DNA of 64,000 nucleotides from Lysobacter enzymogenes (GTDB taxonomy: Bacteria; Pseudomonadota; Gammaproteobacteria; Xanthomonadales; Xanthomonadaceae): positions 124,001 through 188,000 of the forward strand of contig NZ_CP067395.1 in the NCBI RefSeq assembly GCF_017355525.1, written 5' to 3'. The notes beneath the pieces were generated by a model. It saw nothing but the letters and a program-made list of their open reading frames with translations. It was not told where the DNA came from and did not search any database. Shown here piece after piece: positions 26,745 through 35,600 of the stretch. Made by a program: the position numbers and the translations under genes. The stretch's first letter is position 1, and each line of letters begins with the position of its first letter.

Positions 26745-26768
26745 AAAGTGTGAAAAAAGTCACACTTT
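26745..26768. promoter_or_regulatory. Inverted repeat upstream of pgaA (candidate operator or leader hairpin)
   Basis: AAAGTGTGA (26745-26753) and TCACACTTT (26760-26768) are perfect complements across a 6-nt spacer of A/G, in the AT-rich gap between divergent pgaA and the GH92 gene. It could bind a regulator or fold in the pga leader RNA. Confidence 0.5.
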
Positions 26769-27014
26769 GCGGTATGGACGCAAAAGCTATGCCAAGGGCG
26801 TGTGAGCGTTTATCAATTGTCGTAATTCAAGCCCTTGTTTTAATTGTATTTTTGGCTTGTGAAGAAGGGGTGGACCGTGCTGCGTCGCGGTTTGACATCG
26901 TGCTTTTAGATCGATTCAAATCGAGTCGAAACGGAAAGGACGGCGCCGGACGGGCGCGTCCGGGGGCGGTGTACGGCACAACCGTGCGCCGCGGATGCAG
27001 GCAAGGGAGCAGAT
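26769..27014. other. AT-rich divergent promoter region
   Basis: From about 26800 to 26935 the sequence is much richer in A/T than its surroundings and should contain promoters for pgaA (minus) and the GH92 gene (plus). I see TTGTCG followed by TTAATT at a plausible distance on the plus strand, but a weak match. Confidence 0.4.
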
Positions 27015-30000
27015 ATGTCGGTATACCGAGGTGGCCGCCGCGCGGGCGCGAAGGCGACGGCGCTGGCCGTGGCGTTGATCGCCGCGCTGGGCGCGCAGGC
27101 GCAGGCCAAGAACCGCGCGTTCTGGAGTTCGTTCGAGCCGGCCGACCCGGCCGCGACGCCCGCCGCCGACGCAGTTCCGCGCCTGAGCCCGGCCGGCGGC
27201 CCGCCGGCCGCGGCGGCGCTGACCGCCAAAGCCGAGGCCGGTTTCACCGGCTTGCACTCGCTGCGCTTCGACGGGCGCGGCGGCGGCGAGCAGCGCGCGC
27301 AGGTGTTCGAGGTCGACGTGGCGGTGGCCAAGGACAGCGAGCTGTCGTACCGGCTGTTTCCGCTGTCGGCGCGTCAGATCGACCCCAAGGCGGGACAGCT
27401 CGACGACCTGCGCTACGCCTCGACCTTCGTCGCCCTCGACCTGGAGTTCGACGACGGCACCCGCCTGTCGCAGCTCAAGCCCGCCGACGGTTACGGCTTC
27501 GCCCTGACCGCGCACGGCCAGGGCGATGCGCGGCTGCTGTACCCGGATCAGTGGAACGCGGTCGGCAGCCGCATCGGCGAGGTCGCCGCGGGCAAGCGCG
27601 TGCGCAAGATCGTGCTGGTCCACGATGGCGCGGCGGGCGCGGCTTATGCCGGTTATCTCGACGACGTGCGCATCGCGCCGGCGCCGCGGCGCAAGGACAA
27701 GGAACTCGACAAGCTCGCCGCGCAGCATCCGGCCGATTTCGTCGACACCCGCCGCGGCAGCAATTCCAACGCGCGCTTCTCGCGCGGCAACAACTTCCCG
27801 GCGGTGGCGCTGCCGCACGGGTTCAATTTCTGGACGCCGACGACGAACGCCGGCTCGCATTGGATCTACCAGTACCAGGAGCGCAACGGCGAGGGCAACC
27901 GGCCGCGCCTGGAAGCGCTGGCGCTGTCGCACGAGCCGAGCCCGTGGATGGGCGACCGCCAGGCCTTCCACATCCTGCCGGCGCCGGGCGAGGGCGCGGT
28001 CGAGTTCGACCGCGGCAAGCGCGCGCTGAGCTTCGGCCACGATCAGGAGATCGCGCGCGCCGATTACTACCAGGTGCGCTTCGACAACGGCATGGTCGCC
28101 GAGATGACGCCGACCGACCACGCGGCGATGCTGCGCTTCACTTATCCCGAATCGCGCGGGCGCCTGCTGTTCGACCAGCGCGACGAGCACGGCGACATCG
28201 CGGTCGACACCCGCGACGGCGTGCTGAGCGGCTGGACCGAGAACAAGAGCAAGCTCTCCGCCGGCGCCGGGCGGCTGTATTTCTATGCGCGCTTCGACCG
28301 GCCGGTGATGCAGGGCGAGCGCTTGCAGCGTCAGGCCGGGCGCGACCGGGTCAGCGCGTGGTACGGCTTCGATTTCGGCGACGAGCGCGTGCGTCAGGTG
28401 ACGATGCGCATCGCCACTTCGCTGATTTCGCTGGAACAGGCGCAGCGCAATCTGGACCTGGAAATCGCCGAGTCCGATACGTTCGACAGCGTGCGCGAAC
28501 GCGCGCGCGCGGCCTGGGACGCGCAGTTGGGCATCGTCCAGGTCGAGGGCGCGCCCGAGCACGAGCGCACCACGCTGTACTCCAATCTCTATCGCTTGTT
28601 CCTGTATCCCAACAACGGCAGCGAGAACACCGGCAGCGCGCAGCAGCCGCGCTGGCAGTACGCCAGCCCGTTCGTCAAGGCCGAGCGCGACAGCGACGCG
28701 CAGCGCAGCGGCGCGCGCATCGCCGACGGGCAGGTCTACGTCAACAACGGTTTCTGGGACACCTACCGCACCGCGTGGCCGGCGTACGTGTTGCTGACGC
28801 CGACCCGCGCCGGCGAGATGATCGACGGCTTCGTCCAGCAGTACCGCGACGGCGGCTGGATCGCGCGCTGGTCGTCGCCGGGCTATGCCGACCTGATGGT
28901 CGGCACCAGTTCCGACGTGGCCTTCGCCGATGCCTGGCTCAAGGGCGTGCGCAATTTCGACGTGCGCGGGTTCTATCAGTCGGCGATCCGCAACGCGTCC
29001 AGCGCCAGCCCGATCGCCGGCGCCGGGCGCAAGGGCATCGAGCGGGCGATCTTCCGCGGCTACACCGACACCAGCACCGACGAGGGGCTGTCGTGGTCGA
29101 TGGACGGCTACATCAGCGATTTCGCGATCGGCGCGCTGGCGACCGCGCTGTCGCGCGAGGCCGGCGCCGACGACCCGTACCGGGCGAACTATGCCGACGA
29201 CGCGGCCTATTACCGCAACCGCGCGCTGGGCTACGTCAACCTGTTCCATCCGCGCCTGGGCTTCTTCGTCGGCCGCCACCGCGACGGCCGCTGGCGTTCC
29301 ACCGAGACCGAGTTCGAGCCGACCCGCTGGGGCGGCGACTACACCGAGACCAACGCCTGGAACATGGCCTTCCACGCGCCGCAGGACGGCGCTGGGCTGG
29401 CCGCGCTGTACGGCGGGCGCACCGCGCTGGGCAACAAGCTCGACCTGTTCTTCACTACCCCGGGCACGTTCGAGACCGGCAGCTACGGCGGGGTGATCCA
29501 CGAGATGCTGGAAGCGCGCGACGTGCGCATGGGCCAGTACGGCCACAGCAACCAGCCCTCGCACCACATTCCTTATATGTATGCGATGGCCGGGCAGCCG
29601 TGGCGGATCCAGGAGAAGGTGCGCGACATCATGGACCGGCTGTACGCCGGCAGCGAGATCGGCCAGGGCTATCCGGGCGACGAGGACAACGGCGAGATGT
29701 CGGCGTGGTGGCTGTTCAGCGCCGCCGGTTTCTATCCGCTGCGCATGGGTTCGCCCGAGTACGTGATCGGCGCGCCGCGCTTCGAGCGCATGAGCATCGC
29801 CCTGGAAGGCGGCAAGCGCCTGGAGATCCGCGCGCCGGGCGTCAGCGCGCGCAACCGTTACGTGCAGTCGCTGAAGATCGATGGCGAGCCGTGGGAGCGG
29901 TTGACCCTGCCGCATGCGCGGCTGGCGCAGGGCGCGCTGCTGGAGTTCAAGATGGGGCCGATTCCGTCGAACTGGGGCAGCGCGGCGGCCGCGCTGCCCG

Positions 30001-30440
30001 AATCGCTCGGCGCCGACGGCGAGGCGCCGGCGCCGCTGCGCGATCTGGCGCGGCGCGACAACGCGGCGGTGGCGGGTTTGAACGCCAAGCAGGTCGCGGC
30101 GCTGTTCGACGACGACGCGACCACCTCGGCGCGCTTGAACGCGCCGATGCCGCTGCTGAGCTGGAACTTCAAGACGCCGGCGACGGTGCGGATGTATACG
30201 CTGACTTCGTCCGACAAGGCCGGCGACGCCGCGGCCTGGGCGCTGCAAGGCTCCAACGACGGCCAGCAGTGGACCACGCTGGACGAGCGCGGCGGCGAGA
30301 ACTTCCCGTGGCGGCGGCAGACCCGCGCGTTCGCGATCGCGGCGCCGGCAGCGTACTCGCGTTACCGGCTGCGGCTGGTGGGCGAGGGGGCGGGTGGGAT
30401 CGAGCTGGCGGAGGTGGAGTTGTTGGGGGAGGCGAAGTAG
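27015..30440 (+). CDS. GH92 alpha-mannosidase with discoidin-like C-terminal domain
   Basis: 1141 residues with a Sec signal peptide (about 1-31, ending AQAQA). Residues about 220-1000 show GH92 landmarks: VDTRRGSNSNARFSRGNNFPAV, NNGFWDTYRTAWP, TSTDEGLSWSMDGYI and the hallmark GYPGDEDNGEMSAWW. The last 120 residues are beta-rich (SWNFKTPATVRMYTL), like F5/8-type carbohydrate-binding domains. An extra N-terminal beta domain precedes the catalytic part. GH92 enzymes are calcium-dependent exo-alpha-mannosidases that often act on fungal or yeast mannan, which would suit a predatory, fungus-lysing bacterium (inference). Confidence 0.9.
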   Translation: MSVYRGGRRAGAKATALAVALIAALGAQAQAKNRAFWSSFEPADPAATPAADAVPRLSPAGGPPAAAALTAKAEAGFTGLHSLRFDGRGGGEQRAQVFEVDVAVAKDSELSYRLFPLSARQIDPKAGQLDDLRYASTFVALDLEFDDGTRLSQLKPADGYGFALTAHGQGDARLLYPDQWNAVGSRIGEVAAGKRVRKIVLVHDGAAGAAYAGYLDDVRIAPAPRRKDKELDKLAAQHPADFVDTRRGSNSNARFSRGNNFPAVALPHGFNFWTPTTNAGSHWIYQYQERNGEGNRPRLEALALSHEPSPWMGDRQAFHILPAPGEGAVEFDRGKRALSFGHDQEIARADYYQVRFDNGMVAEMTPTDHAAMLRFTYPESRGRLLFDQRDEHGDIAVDTRDGVLSGWTENKSKLSAGAGRLYFYARFDRPVMQGERLQRQAGRDRVSAWYGFDFGDERVRQVTMRIATSLISLEQAQRNLDLEIAESDTFDSVRERARAAWDAQLGIVQVEGAPEHERTTLYSNLYRLFLYPNNGSENTGSAQQPRWQYASPFVKAERDSDAQRSGARIADGQVYVNNGFWDTYRTAWPAYVLLTPTRAGEMIDGFVQQYRDGGWIARWSSPGYADLMVGTSSDVAFADAWLKGVRNFDVRGFYQSAIRNASSASPIAGAGRKGIERAIFRGYTDTSTDEGLSWSMDGYISDFAIGALATALSREAGADDPYRANYADDAAYYRNRALGYVNLFHPRLGFFVGRHRDGRWRSTETEFEPTRWGGDYTETNAWNMAFHAPQDGAGLAALYGGRTALGNKLDLFFTTPGTFETGSYGGVIHEMLEARDVRMGQYGHSNQPSHHIPYMYAMAGQPWRIQEKVRDIMDRLYAGSEIGQGYPGDEDNGEMSAWWLFSAAGFYPLRMGSPEYVIGAPRFERMSIALEGGKRLEIRAPGVSARNRYVQSLKIDGEPWERLTLPHARLAQGALLEFKMGPIPSNWGSAAAALPESLGADGEAPAPLRDLARRDNAAVAGLNAKQVAALFDDDATTSARLNAPMPLLSWNFKTPATVRMYTLTSSDKAGDAAAWALQGSNDGQQWTTLDERGGENFPWRRQTRAFAIAAPAAYSRYRLRLVGEGAGGIELAEVELLGEAK

Positions 30441-30465
30441 GCGTCCTGATTGCGCGGTGGTTGTG

Positions 30466-30534
30466 GATTCGCGGTCGCGGCTCGCGCCGCTCCTACATGG
30501 GCTACCTGTAGGAGCGGCGCGAGCCGCGACCGCG
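30466..30534. repeat. REP-type palindrome (tight hairpin form)
   Basis: Perfect 30-bp inverted repeat (30466-30495 and 30505-30534) with a 9-nt loop, containing GGTCGCGGCTCGCGCCGCTC. It is the same family as those at 37599, 55110 and 59436. It lies 26 bp after the GH92 gene and may also act as a terminator. Confidence 0.85.
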
Positions 30535-30821
30535 AACTTGCGACCACCGACGCACCCCCTCTGGCCCCGCACACGTGACGCACCACGCGCTTTAACGCCA
30601 ATCCGCAACGCCGGTCGCACCGCGTGCCCGCGCACGCTGCGAATCCTTCCCGTTTCATGCCCGTAGTGATGCCGCGCAGCCGCCGCGCGCCGCGCTAAGG
30701 TCGAAGCGCGCGAATCGTTCGCGCCGCGCGTTCGCGCGACGCCAGCAAGCCTAGCCCACACTGCCGGTGCCTCCGCGCACGCGCCGGCCCTGCGCGGATC
30801 CGTTCCGCAAACGAGGCTGAC

Positions 30822-33149
30822 ATGGACACGAAGGGACTCACACGGCCCGGGCCGCGGCGCTTCGCCGCGGCGCTGACGGCCGGGTTGCTGCTCGCTGCGC
30901 CGCTGGCGCAGGCGCAGAATTTCGAGACGTATTACGGACGCCCCGACTGGCGCGACTCCGGCGAGGACGTCAAATCCGTCAACCAATGTCCGGGCGGCGG
31001 CTCGGTCACCGTCGCGACCCGGCGCAACGGCAGTTCCGACCAGGTGCTGATCACGCGCATGGACGACAACGGCGTCAGCGACGGCGCCGCGCCGGGCACC
31101 TGGCAGCGCGCGTATTTGATCGCCGGGGCCAAGTTCTCCTCGGGCCTGGGCATCGTCGAGCTCAGCGAGCGGCGCGGCTTCGCCGTCACCGGCTCGGTGC
31201 GCGGCAGCAATGGCAGCTCGCGCATCTACGTCATGAATGTGGACTGCGCGGGCAACATGGTCTGGACCACGGTGCTGGAGAACGGCGATGGCAACACGCT
31301 CGCCACCGGCTACGACCTGATCCAGAGCGGAGCGCTGACCTCCTCGGCGAACGGCGACATCGTGGTCGTCGGCGACGAGATCCTGCTCGGCCAGGGCCGG
31401 ACCTACGGTCGCATCGTGCGCCTGGGCCTGGGCGGCAACGTGATCTGGGACCAGCGCTACGACGGCCGCGAATGGCCGGTGCTGCAGTTCCGCGCGGTGA
31501 CCGAGAACCTCGCCGCGACCGGCGCGTTCACCGACCTGGTCGTGGCCGGCGGCGCGTCCGCGACCAGCACGCGCAAGGCGCTGATGTTGCGCACCGACGC
31601 CAACGGCGCGCCGGTGTGCGCCACCACCCTCGGCGACGAGCGCGAGCATCGGGATTTCTTCGGCCTCACCGCCTTGCTGTCGCGCGGCTACAACGGCGAC
31701 AGCGTGCTGGTCGGCGAGGCGCGCGGCCCGTCGGAAGGCGCGCTGCCGCGGCCGTACCTCGCGCGCTTCGGCCGCGGCAGTTGCGAGCCGAAGGCGCAGG
31801 CCGACTGGTATGAGCCCGACAAGGGCGGGTTCAGCGCGTTCGACGTGGTCGAAGCCCGCGACATCGACGGCAACGACGGCGCGCTCGCCGTCGCCGGCAC
31901 CCTGTACGGCACGCGAGGCTTCAGCTTCGCCGCCAATCCGGCCGACCTGCGCCAGTACGCCGCCGGCCCGCTGGGCCGCCTGTACGGCGATCCGGTGCGC
32001 AAGAACGAAGCGATCTACGCGATCGACCGCAAGGGCGACCGTTTCGTGCTCGCCGGCTACACCGGCATCGATCGCGACGGTTCGGGCGATCCGCAGGACG
32101 TCTACTTCGTGCAGAGCGACCCGGTGCTCAAGACCGATTGCACGGAAGACTGGAAGCCTGAAGGCGTGGGCGTGGACCTGCCTTACAAGGAAACGCGGCC
32201 GGATCCCAAGCGCATCGACAAGTGGTCCGCGGCCAGCACCGAGTGGATCGCGGCCAGCGACTGGAAGTACGCCTGCGAGCGGGACCCGCCGAACGGCTGC
32301 CCGGGCGTGATCGACAACGGCACCGTCAGGCTCGGCGTGCACGCCGCCGGCTACCTCAACATCGAGTGCCCGGCGATCGGCATGTCGATGGGGCTCAACG
32401 GCACCACCCTGGTCGGCCTGCGCTTGATGTCGACCAACGGCGAGGCCTCGGCGCCCGGCGCGCCGTGCGAAGGCTGGGGCGTGGCCAACGCCGATTCGGC
32501 CGCGCCGATCACCGCGTACGCTTCGCGTTGCGGCAGCAGCGCCAACGTCGTCGCCGCGCCGCTGACCTTGCCGACGTCGGGGCCGATGGACCGGGCGACC
32601 TCGTCGGTCACCGTCGGCAGCACCTTCCGCGTCGTGCATCGCTTCACCCCGTCGACGACGCCGTTCCTGTATCGCGTCGACGTGGCGATCCAGAACATCG
32701 GCCGGACCACGGTGAAGGATCTGCGCTATACCCGCGGCATCGACTACGACGTGCCGCCGATGACCTTCTCGGAGTACATCACCCTGGCCGGCTCGTCGCC
32801 GCTGTTGGTGGGCTGGAACAACAACGGTTTCACCTCGCTGGATCCGCTGGCCGTGCATCCGACCACGGGCGCGATGACCGACAACGGGCCGGGCGATCTC
32901 GGTTCGCACATGGACTTCCGTCTGGGTTCGCTGGCGCCGGGCGCGACGCGCACGCTGGTGACCTATTACGGCGCGGCGCCGACCGAGAAGCAGGCGCTCA
33001 ACGCGCTGGCGACGGTCGGAGCCGGGTTGTATTCGCTGGGCCAGCCGAACTACCTCAACGGCAGTCTGTGGACCGCGCCGATCGCGGGGCCGGACGGCCC
33101 GTTGCTCGGCATCCCGAATACGTTCATGTACGGCCTGCAAACCAAGTAA
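30822..33149 (+). CDS. Secreted protein with propeller-like N-terminal half, unknown function
   Basis: 775 residues with a signal peptide (1-32, ending AQAQ). The N-terminal half (about 40-460) has repeated blocks such as VVVGDEILLGQGRTYGRIVRL and VVAGGASATSTRKALMLRT, the pattern of a delta-60/SBBP-type beta-propeller. The C-terminal half begins with VIDNGTVRLGVHAAGYLN and contains PCEGWGVANAD, a beta-domain I have seen in secreted and sorted proteins of other bacteria but cannot name. There are several cysteine pairs. It is probably exported to the surface or medium; the role is unknown. Confidence 0.65.
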   Translation: MDTKGLTRPGPRRFAAALTAGLLLAAPLAQAQNFETYYGRPDWRDSGEDVKSVNQCPGGGSVTVATRRNGSSDQVLITRMDDNGVSDGAAPGTWQRAYLIAGAKFSSGLGIVELSERRGFAVTGSVRGSNGSSRIYVMNVDCAGNMVWTTVLENGDGNTLATGYDLIQSGALTSSANGDIVVVGDEILLGQGRTYGRIVRLGLGGNVIWDQRYDGREWPVLQFRAVTENLAATGAFTDLVVAGGASATSTRKALMLRTDANGAPVCATTLGDEREHRDFFGLTALLSRGYNGDSVLVGEARGPSEGALPRPYLARFGRGSCEPKAQADWYEPDKGGFSAFDVVEARDIDGNDGALAVAGTLYGTRGFSFAANPADLRQYAAGPLGRLYGDPVRKNEAIYAIDRKGDRFVLAGYTGIDRDGSGDPQDVYFVQSDPVLKTDCTEDWKPEGVGVDLPYKETRPDPKRIDKWSAASTEWIAASDWKYACERDPPNGCPGVIDNGTVRLGVHAAGYLNIECPAIGMSMGLNGTTLVGLRLMSTNGEASAPGAPCEGWGVANADSAAPITAYASRCGSSANVVAAPLTLPTSGPMDRATSSVTVGSTFRVVHRFTPSTTPFLYRVDVAIQNIGRTTVKDLRYTRGIDYDVPPMTFSEYITLAGSSPLLVGWNNNGFTSLDPLAVHPTTGAMTDNGPGDLGSHMDFRLGSLAPGATRTLVTYYGAAPTEKQALNALATVGAGLYSLGQPNYLNGSLWTAPIAGPDGPLLGIPNTFMYGLQTK

Positions 33150-33155
33150 GACGCT

Positions 33156-34463
33156 TCAGTCGTCGGCCGCAAATGCGGCCGGCGACGCCGCGCCGTCGCG
33201 CGGGCGAGCAGCCCGCGCGACGGTCGCGCGCAGATGCAGATGCAAGGCGCCGATCAACGCGCAAGCGGTCAATGCGGCCGCCAGCGCCAGCGCCGTGGCG
33301 GACACGCCGCGGGTTTGCACCAGCCAGCCGGTGGCCAGCGCCGACAGCGGCATCGCGCCCATCGTCGCAGCCGAAAACCAGGTCATCTCGCGCCCCATCC
33401 GGCGCGGATCGGCGCTGCGCTGCAGCCACGACAGCGAGCGGATGCCGTAATGGTTGCTCGCCGCGGCGAGCAGGCCGAACGCCAGCACCGTCGCGGCCAG
33501 CGGCCACGCCGCCGCGCCCCAGCCGAGCAGGGCGTAGGCGAGGGCGGCCGCGAGCCAGCAGCCGGCGACGCCGTACAAGGTCCGCTCCATGCGTTCGGGC
33601 GGGCGCCGCGCGGCCAGCGCGGCGGCCAGCGACACGCCGACGAATTGCGCGGCATAGATCGCCAGATAACGCGGATCGTGGCGCTGCACCAGCAGCACCG
33701 GCAGCAGGATCTGCACCGGGCCGAATGCGAGCAGGGTGCTGGCGAGCAGGTAGAGGTAGTAGCTGCGCGCGATGGCGGGAGCCGTTGCGGCCGTTGCGTT
33801 CGTCGCCGCGGCGTCGTTCCCGGCAGGCTCGCGCCCGCGCGCCGGCCCGTACCGGCGCAGCGCCGCGATCAACGGCAGCGACGCGGCCACGCACAGCGCA
33901 TCGACCGCGAACGCCGTGGCCAGCGCGTGCGGGCCGGACGAGGACAGGATCAGGCCGCCGGCCAGCATCGGCATCGCCATCGTCGCCACGCTGGAGGCAA
34001 GCGCGAACACCGCATTGGCCGGCGCCAGCAGGCCGCGCCGCAGGTACAGGCCGAAGCAGGCGCGGCCGGCCGGATACGCGACCGCCCAGACGATGCCGCC
34101 GACCAGCGCCAGCGCATAGATCAGCGGCAAGGTCATCGCGTCGAACCAGGTCGCCGCGGCCAGCGCGGCGTTGATCGCGACGTACAGCGCGCGGCACCAC
34201 CACAGCAGCCGCGCCGGGTCGAAGCGGTCGAGCGCGCCGCGGAATCCGAACAGCAGGACCAGGCTCGGCAGCGCCTCGATCGCCGCGACCGCGCCGAGGT
34301 CGAGCGCGCGGCCGCTCAGGCGCATGACCAGGAACGGCAGCGCGATCAGGGTGAACGCGGCGCCGAAGGTGGTGATCAGATTGTCGAGCAGCAGCCACGC
34401 CGGCCGCGGGTCGCGCCGGCCGATCCGCAGCAGCCGCGCGGCCGTGCCGCGGCGCGCGCTCAC
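33156..34463 (-). CDS. MFS transporter (EntS-like)
   Basis: 435 residues with about 12 membrane helices, MFS_3/EntS-type character (RLSGRALDLGAVAAIEALPSLVLLFGFRGALDR in the first loop). It probably exports a small molecule or oligosaccharide. Its start is 24 bp after the stop of the methyltransferase gene, so the two are cotranscribed. It converges on the secreted protein gene with a 6-bp gap. Its neighbours (methyltransferase, glycosyltransferase, NodB deacetylase) hint at export of a modified glycan. Confidence 0.78.
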   Translation of the reverse strand: MSARRGTAARLLRIGRRDPRPAWLLLDNLITTFGAAFTLIALPFLVMRLSGRALDLGAVAAIEALPSLVLLFGFRGALDRFDPARLLWWCRALYVAINAALAAATWFDAMTLPLIYALALVGGIVWAVAYPAGRACFGLYLRRGLLAPANAVFALASSVATMAMPMLAGGLILSSSGPHALATAFAVDALCVAASLPLIAALRRYGPARGREPAGNDAAATNATAATAPAIARSYYLYLLASTLLAFGPVQILLPVLLVQRHDPRYLAIYAAQFVGVSLAAALAARRPPERMERTLYGVAGCWLAAALAYALLGWGAAAWPLAATVLAFGLLAAASNHYGIRSLSWLQRSADPRRMGREMTWFSAATMGAMPLSALATGWLVQTRGVSATALALAAALTACALIGALHLHLRATVARAARPRDGAASPAAFAADD

Positions 34464-34487
34464 GTCGGCTCGCTCAAGTCGGTTCGC

Positions 34488-35171
34488 TCAAGCCAGCGCC
34501 GGGCGGCGCAGGAAGAACAGTTCGCCCTGGCGCTCGACCTCGAAGCCGAACGCGGCGGCGATGGCTTCGAGCTTGCCGGCGTCCAGACGCCACACCGGCT
34601 CGACGTCGTCGACGCCGACATCCAGGGTCCATTGCATGCCCAGCCAATGGGTCAGCACGAAACCGCCGGGCTTGAGCAGCCGCGCCAGCGCGTCGAAGTA
34701 CCGTTCCAGGTGCAGCTGGCAACAGGCGAAGCTGGCGAGGTTGTTGTCGAGCACGCAGTCGAAACCGGCGGCGGGAAAGCGTTCGGCGAAGTCGCGGCTG
34801 TGCTTGTTCAACAGGTGCACGCGGTAGTCGCGCAGGCCCAGCGACTGGGCGTGTTCGAATTCGCCGCGGGCGACGGTGACCGAGACCACCCGCGCGCGGC
34901 CGTCGAGCAGCCGCGCTACCGACGAGTTGCCGGTGCCCACGTGCAGCACGTCCAGGCCGTCGAGCGCGGCGCCTTGCAGCCAGCGGTTGATCGCGGCCTG
35001 GTCTTCGGTCGGCTCGCAGCCGGAGTAGTCCAGCAGCGGCCAGCTGGCGCGTTCGTCGGCGCCCTGGTGGGTGTCCACGTGCGGCTCGCGTCCGCAGTCG
35101 ATGCGGTGGGCGCCGATGTCGAAGCGCGGTTCGAACGCGGGCGCGGCGGAGGCGGAAAATTTCGGATTCAT
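34488..35171 (-). CDS. Class I SAM-dependent methyltransferase
   Basis: 227 residues from the ATG at 35171. Motif I is DVLHVGTGNSSVARLL (about 74-89), followed by the acidic-strand region VVSVTVARGEF, then FDCVLDNNLASF (motif IV) and LLKPGGFVLTHWL (motif VI). It is a small-molecule-type methyltransferase; the acceptor is unknown. It is the first gene of the operon with the MFS exporter and diverges from the glycosyltransferase/deacetylase pair. This makes a NodS-like N-methylation of a glucosamine product conceivable, but sequence alone does not show it. Confidence 0.75.
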   Translation of the reverse strand: MNPKFSASAAPAFEPRFDIGAHRIDCGREPHVDTHQGADERASWPLLDYSGCEPTEDQAAINRWLQGAALDGLDVLHVGTGNSSVARLLDGRARVVSVTVARGEFEHAQSLGLRDYRVHLLNKHSRDFAERFPAAGFDCVLDNNLASFACCQLHLERYFDALARLLKPGGFVLTHWLGMQWTLDVGVDDVEPVWRLDAGKLEAIAAAFGFEVERQGELFFLRRPALA

Positions 35172-35600
35172 GACGGCGGCTCGGGCACGGGACGGGCGCG
35201 TCGATTCTTCTCCCATGCGCGAACGCGTGTCGAGCGGCGATGCGCGCAAGCTTCGCGGAACTGCACGGCGCCGTCACAGATTAAATCGTGCGCAGCTTTC
35301 ATTCTTCGTTGCGAAAGCGCGGCGATGCATCGCGCTCGCGCCGCGCGGACGGCGTCGGAAACCTCGAATCGGATCGGCCGCATACGCGGCGCCGCCCAGA
35401 CGTTTTCTTCCGCGCCGGCCTTGGTCGGATCAGCGTTCCCCCGCAGTCGTTCGTCCGCTCCATCCGCAAGCTTCAGCACCAGGCGTGCGGGCACCGCATC
35501 GGCGGCGCCCGTATCGACGCGTCCGGTCTGCCAATCAGACCCTGCGAGCCCGCAGCGCATGCGCGAATCCGCGCGGCGCGGCCGTGCCCGCGTACGCCGG
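35172..35600. other. Divergent intergenic region
   Basis: About 430 bp between the methyltransferase and the glycosyltransferase. It must carry both promoters. High GC with no recognisable gene, operator or repeat. Confidence 0.4.

Noticed and set aside
26916..33140. A 2074-residue open frame antisense to the GH92 and propeller genes
   Set aside because: It is a shadow of two well-supported genes on the other strand. Its translation is Arg/Ala/Val-rich with no domain, as expected in GC-rich DNA.
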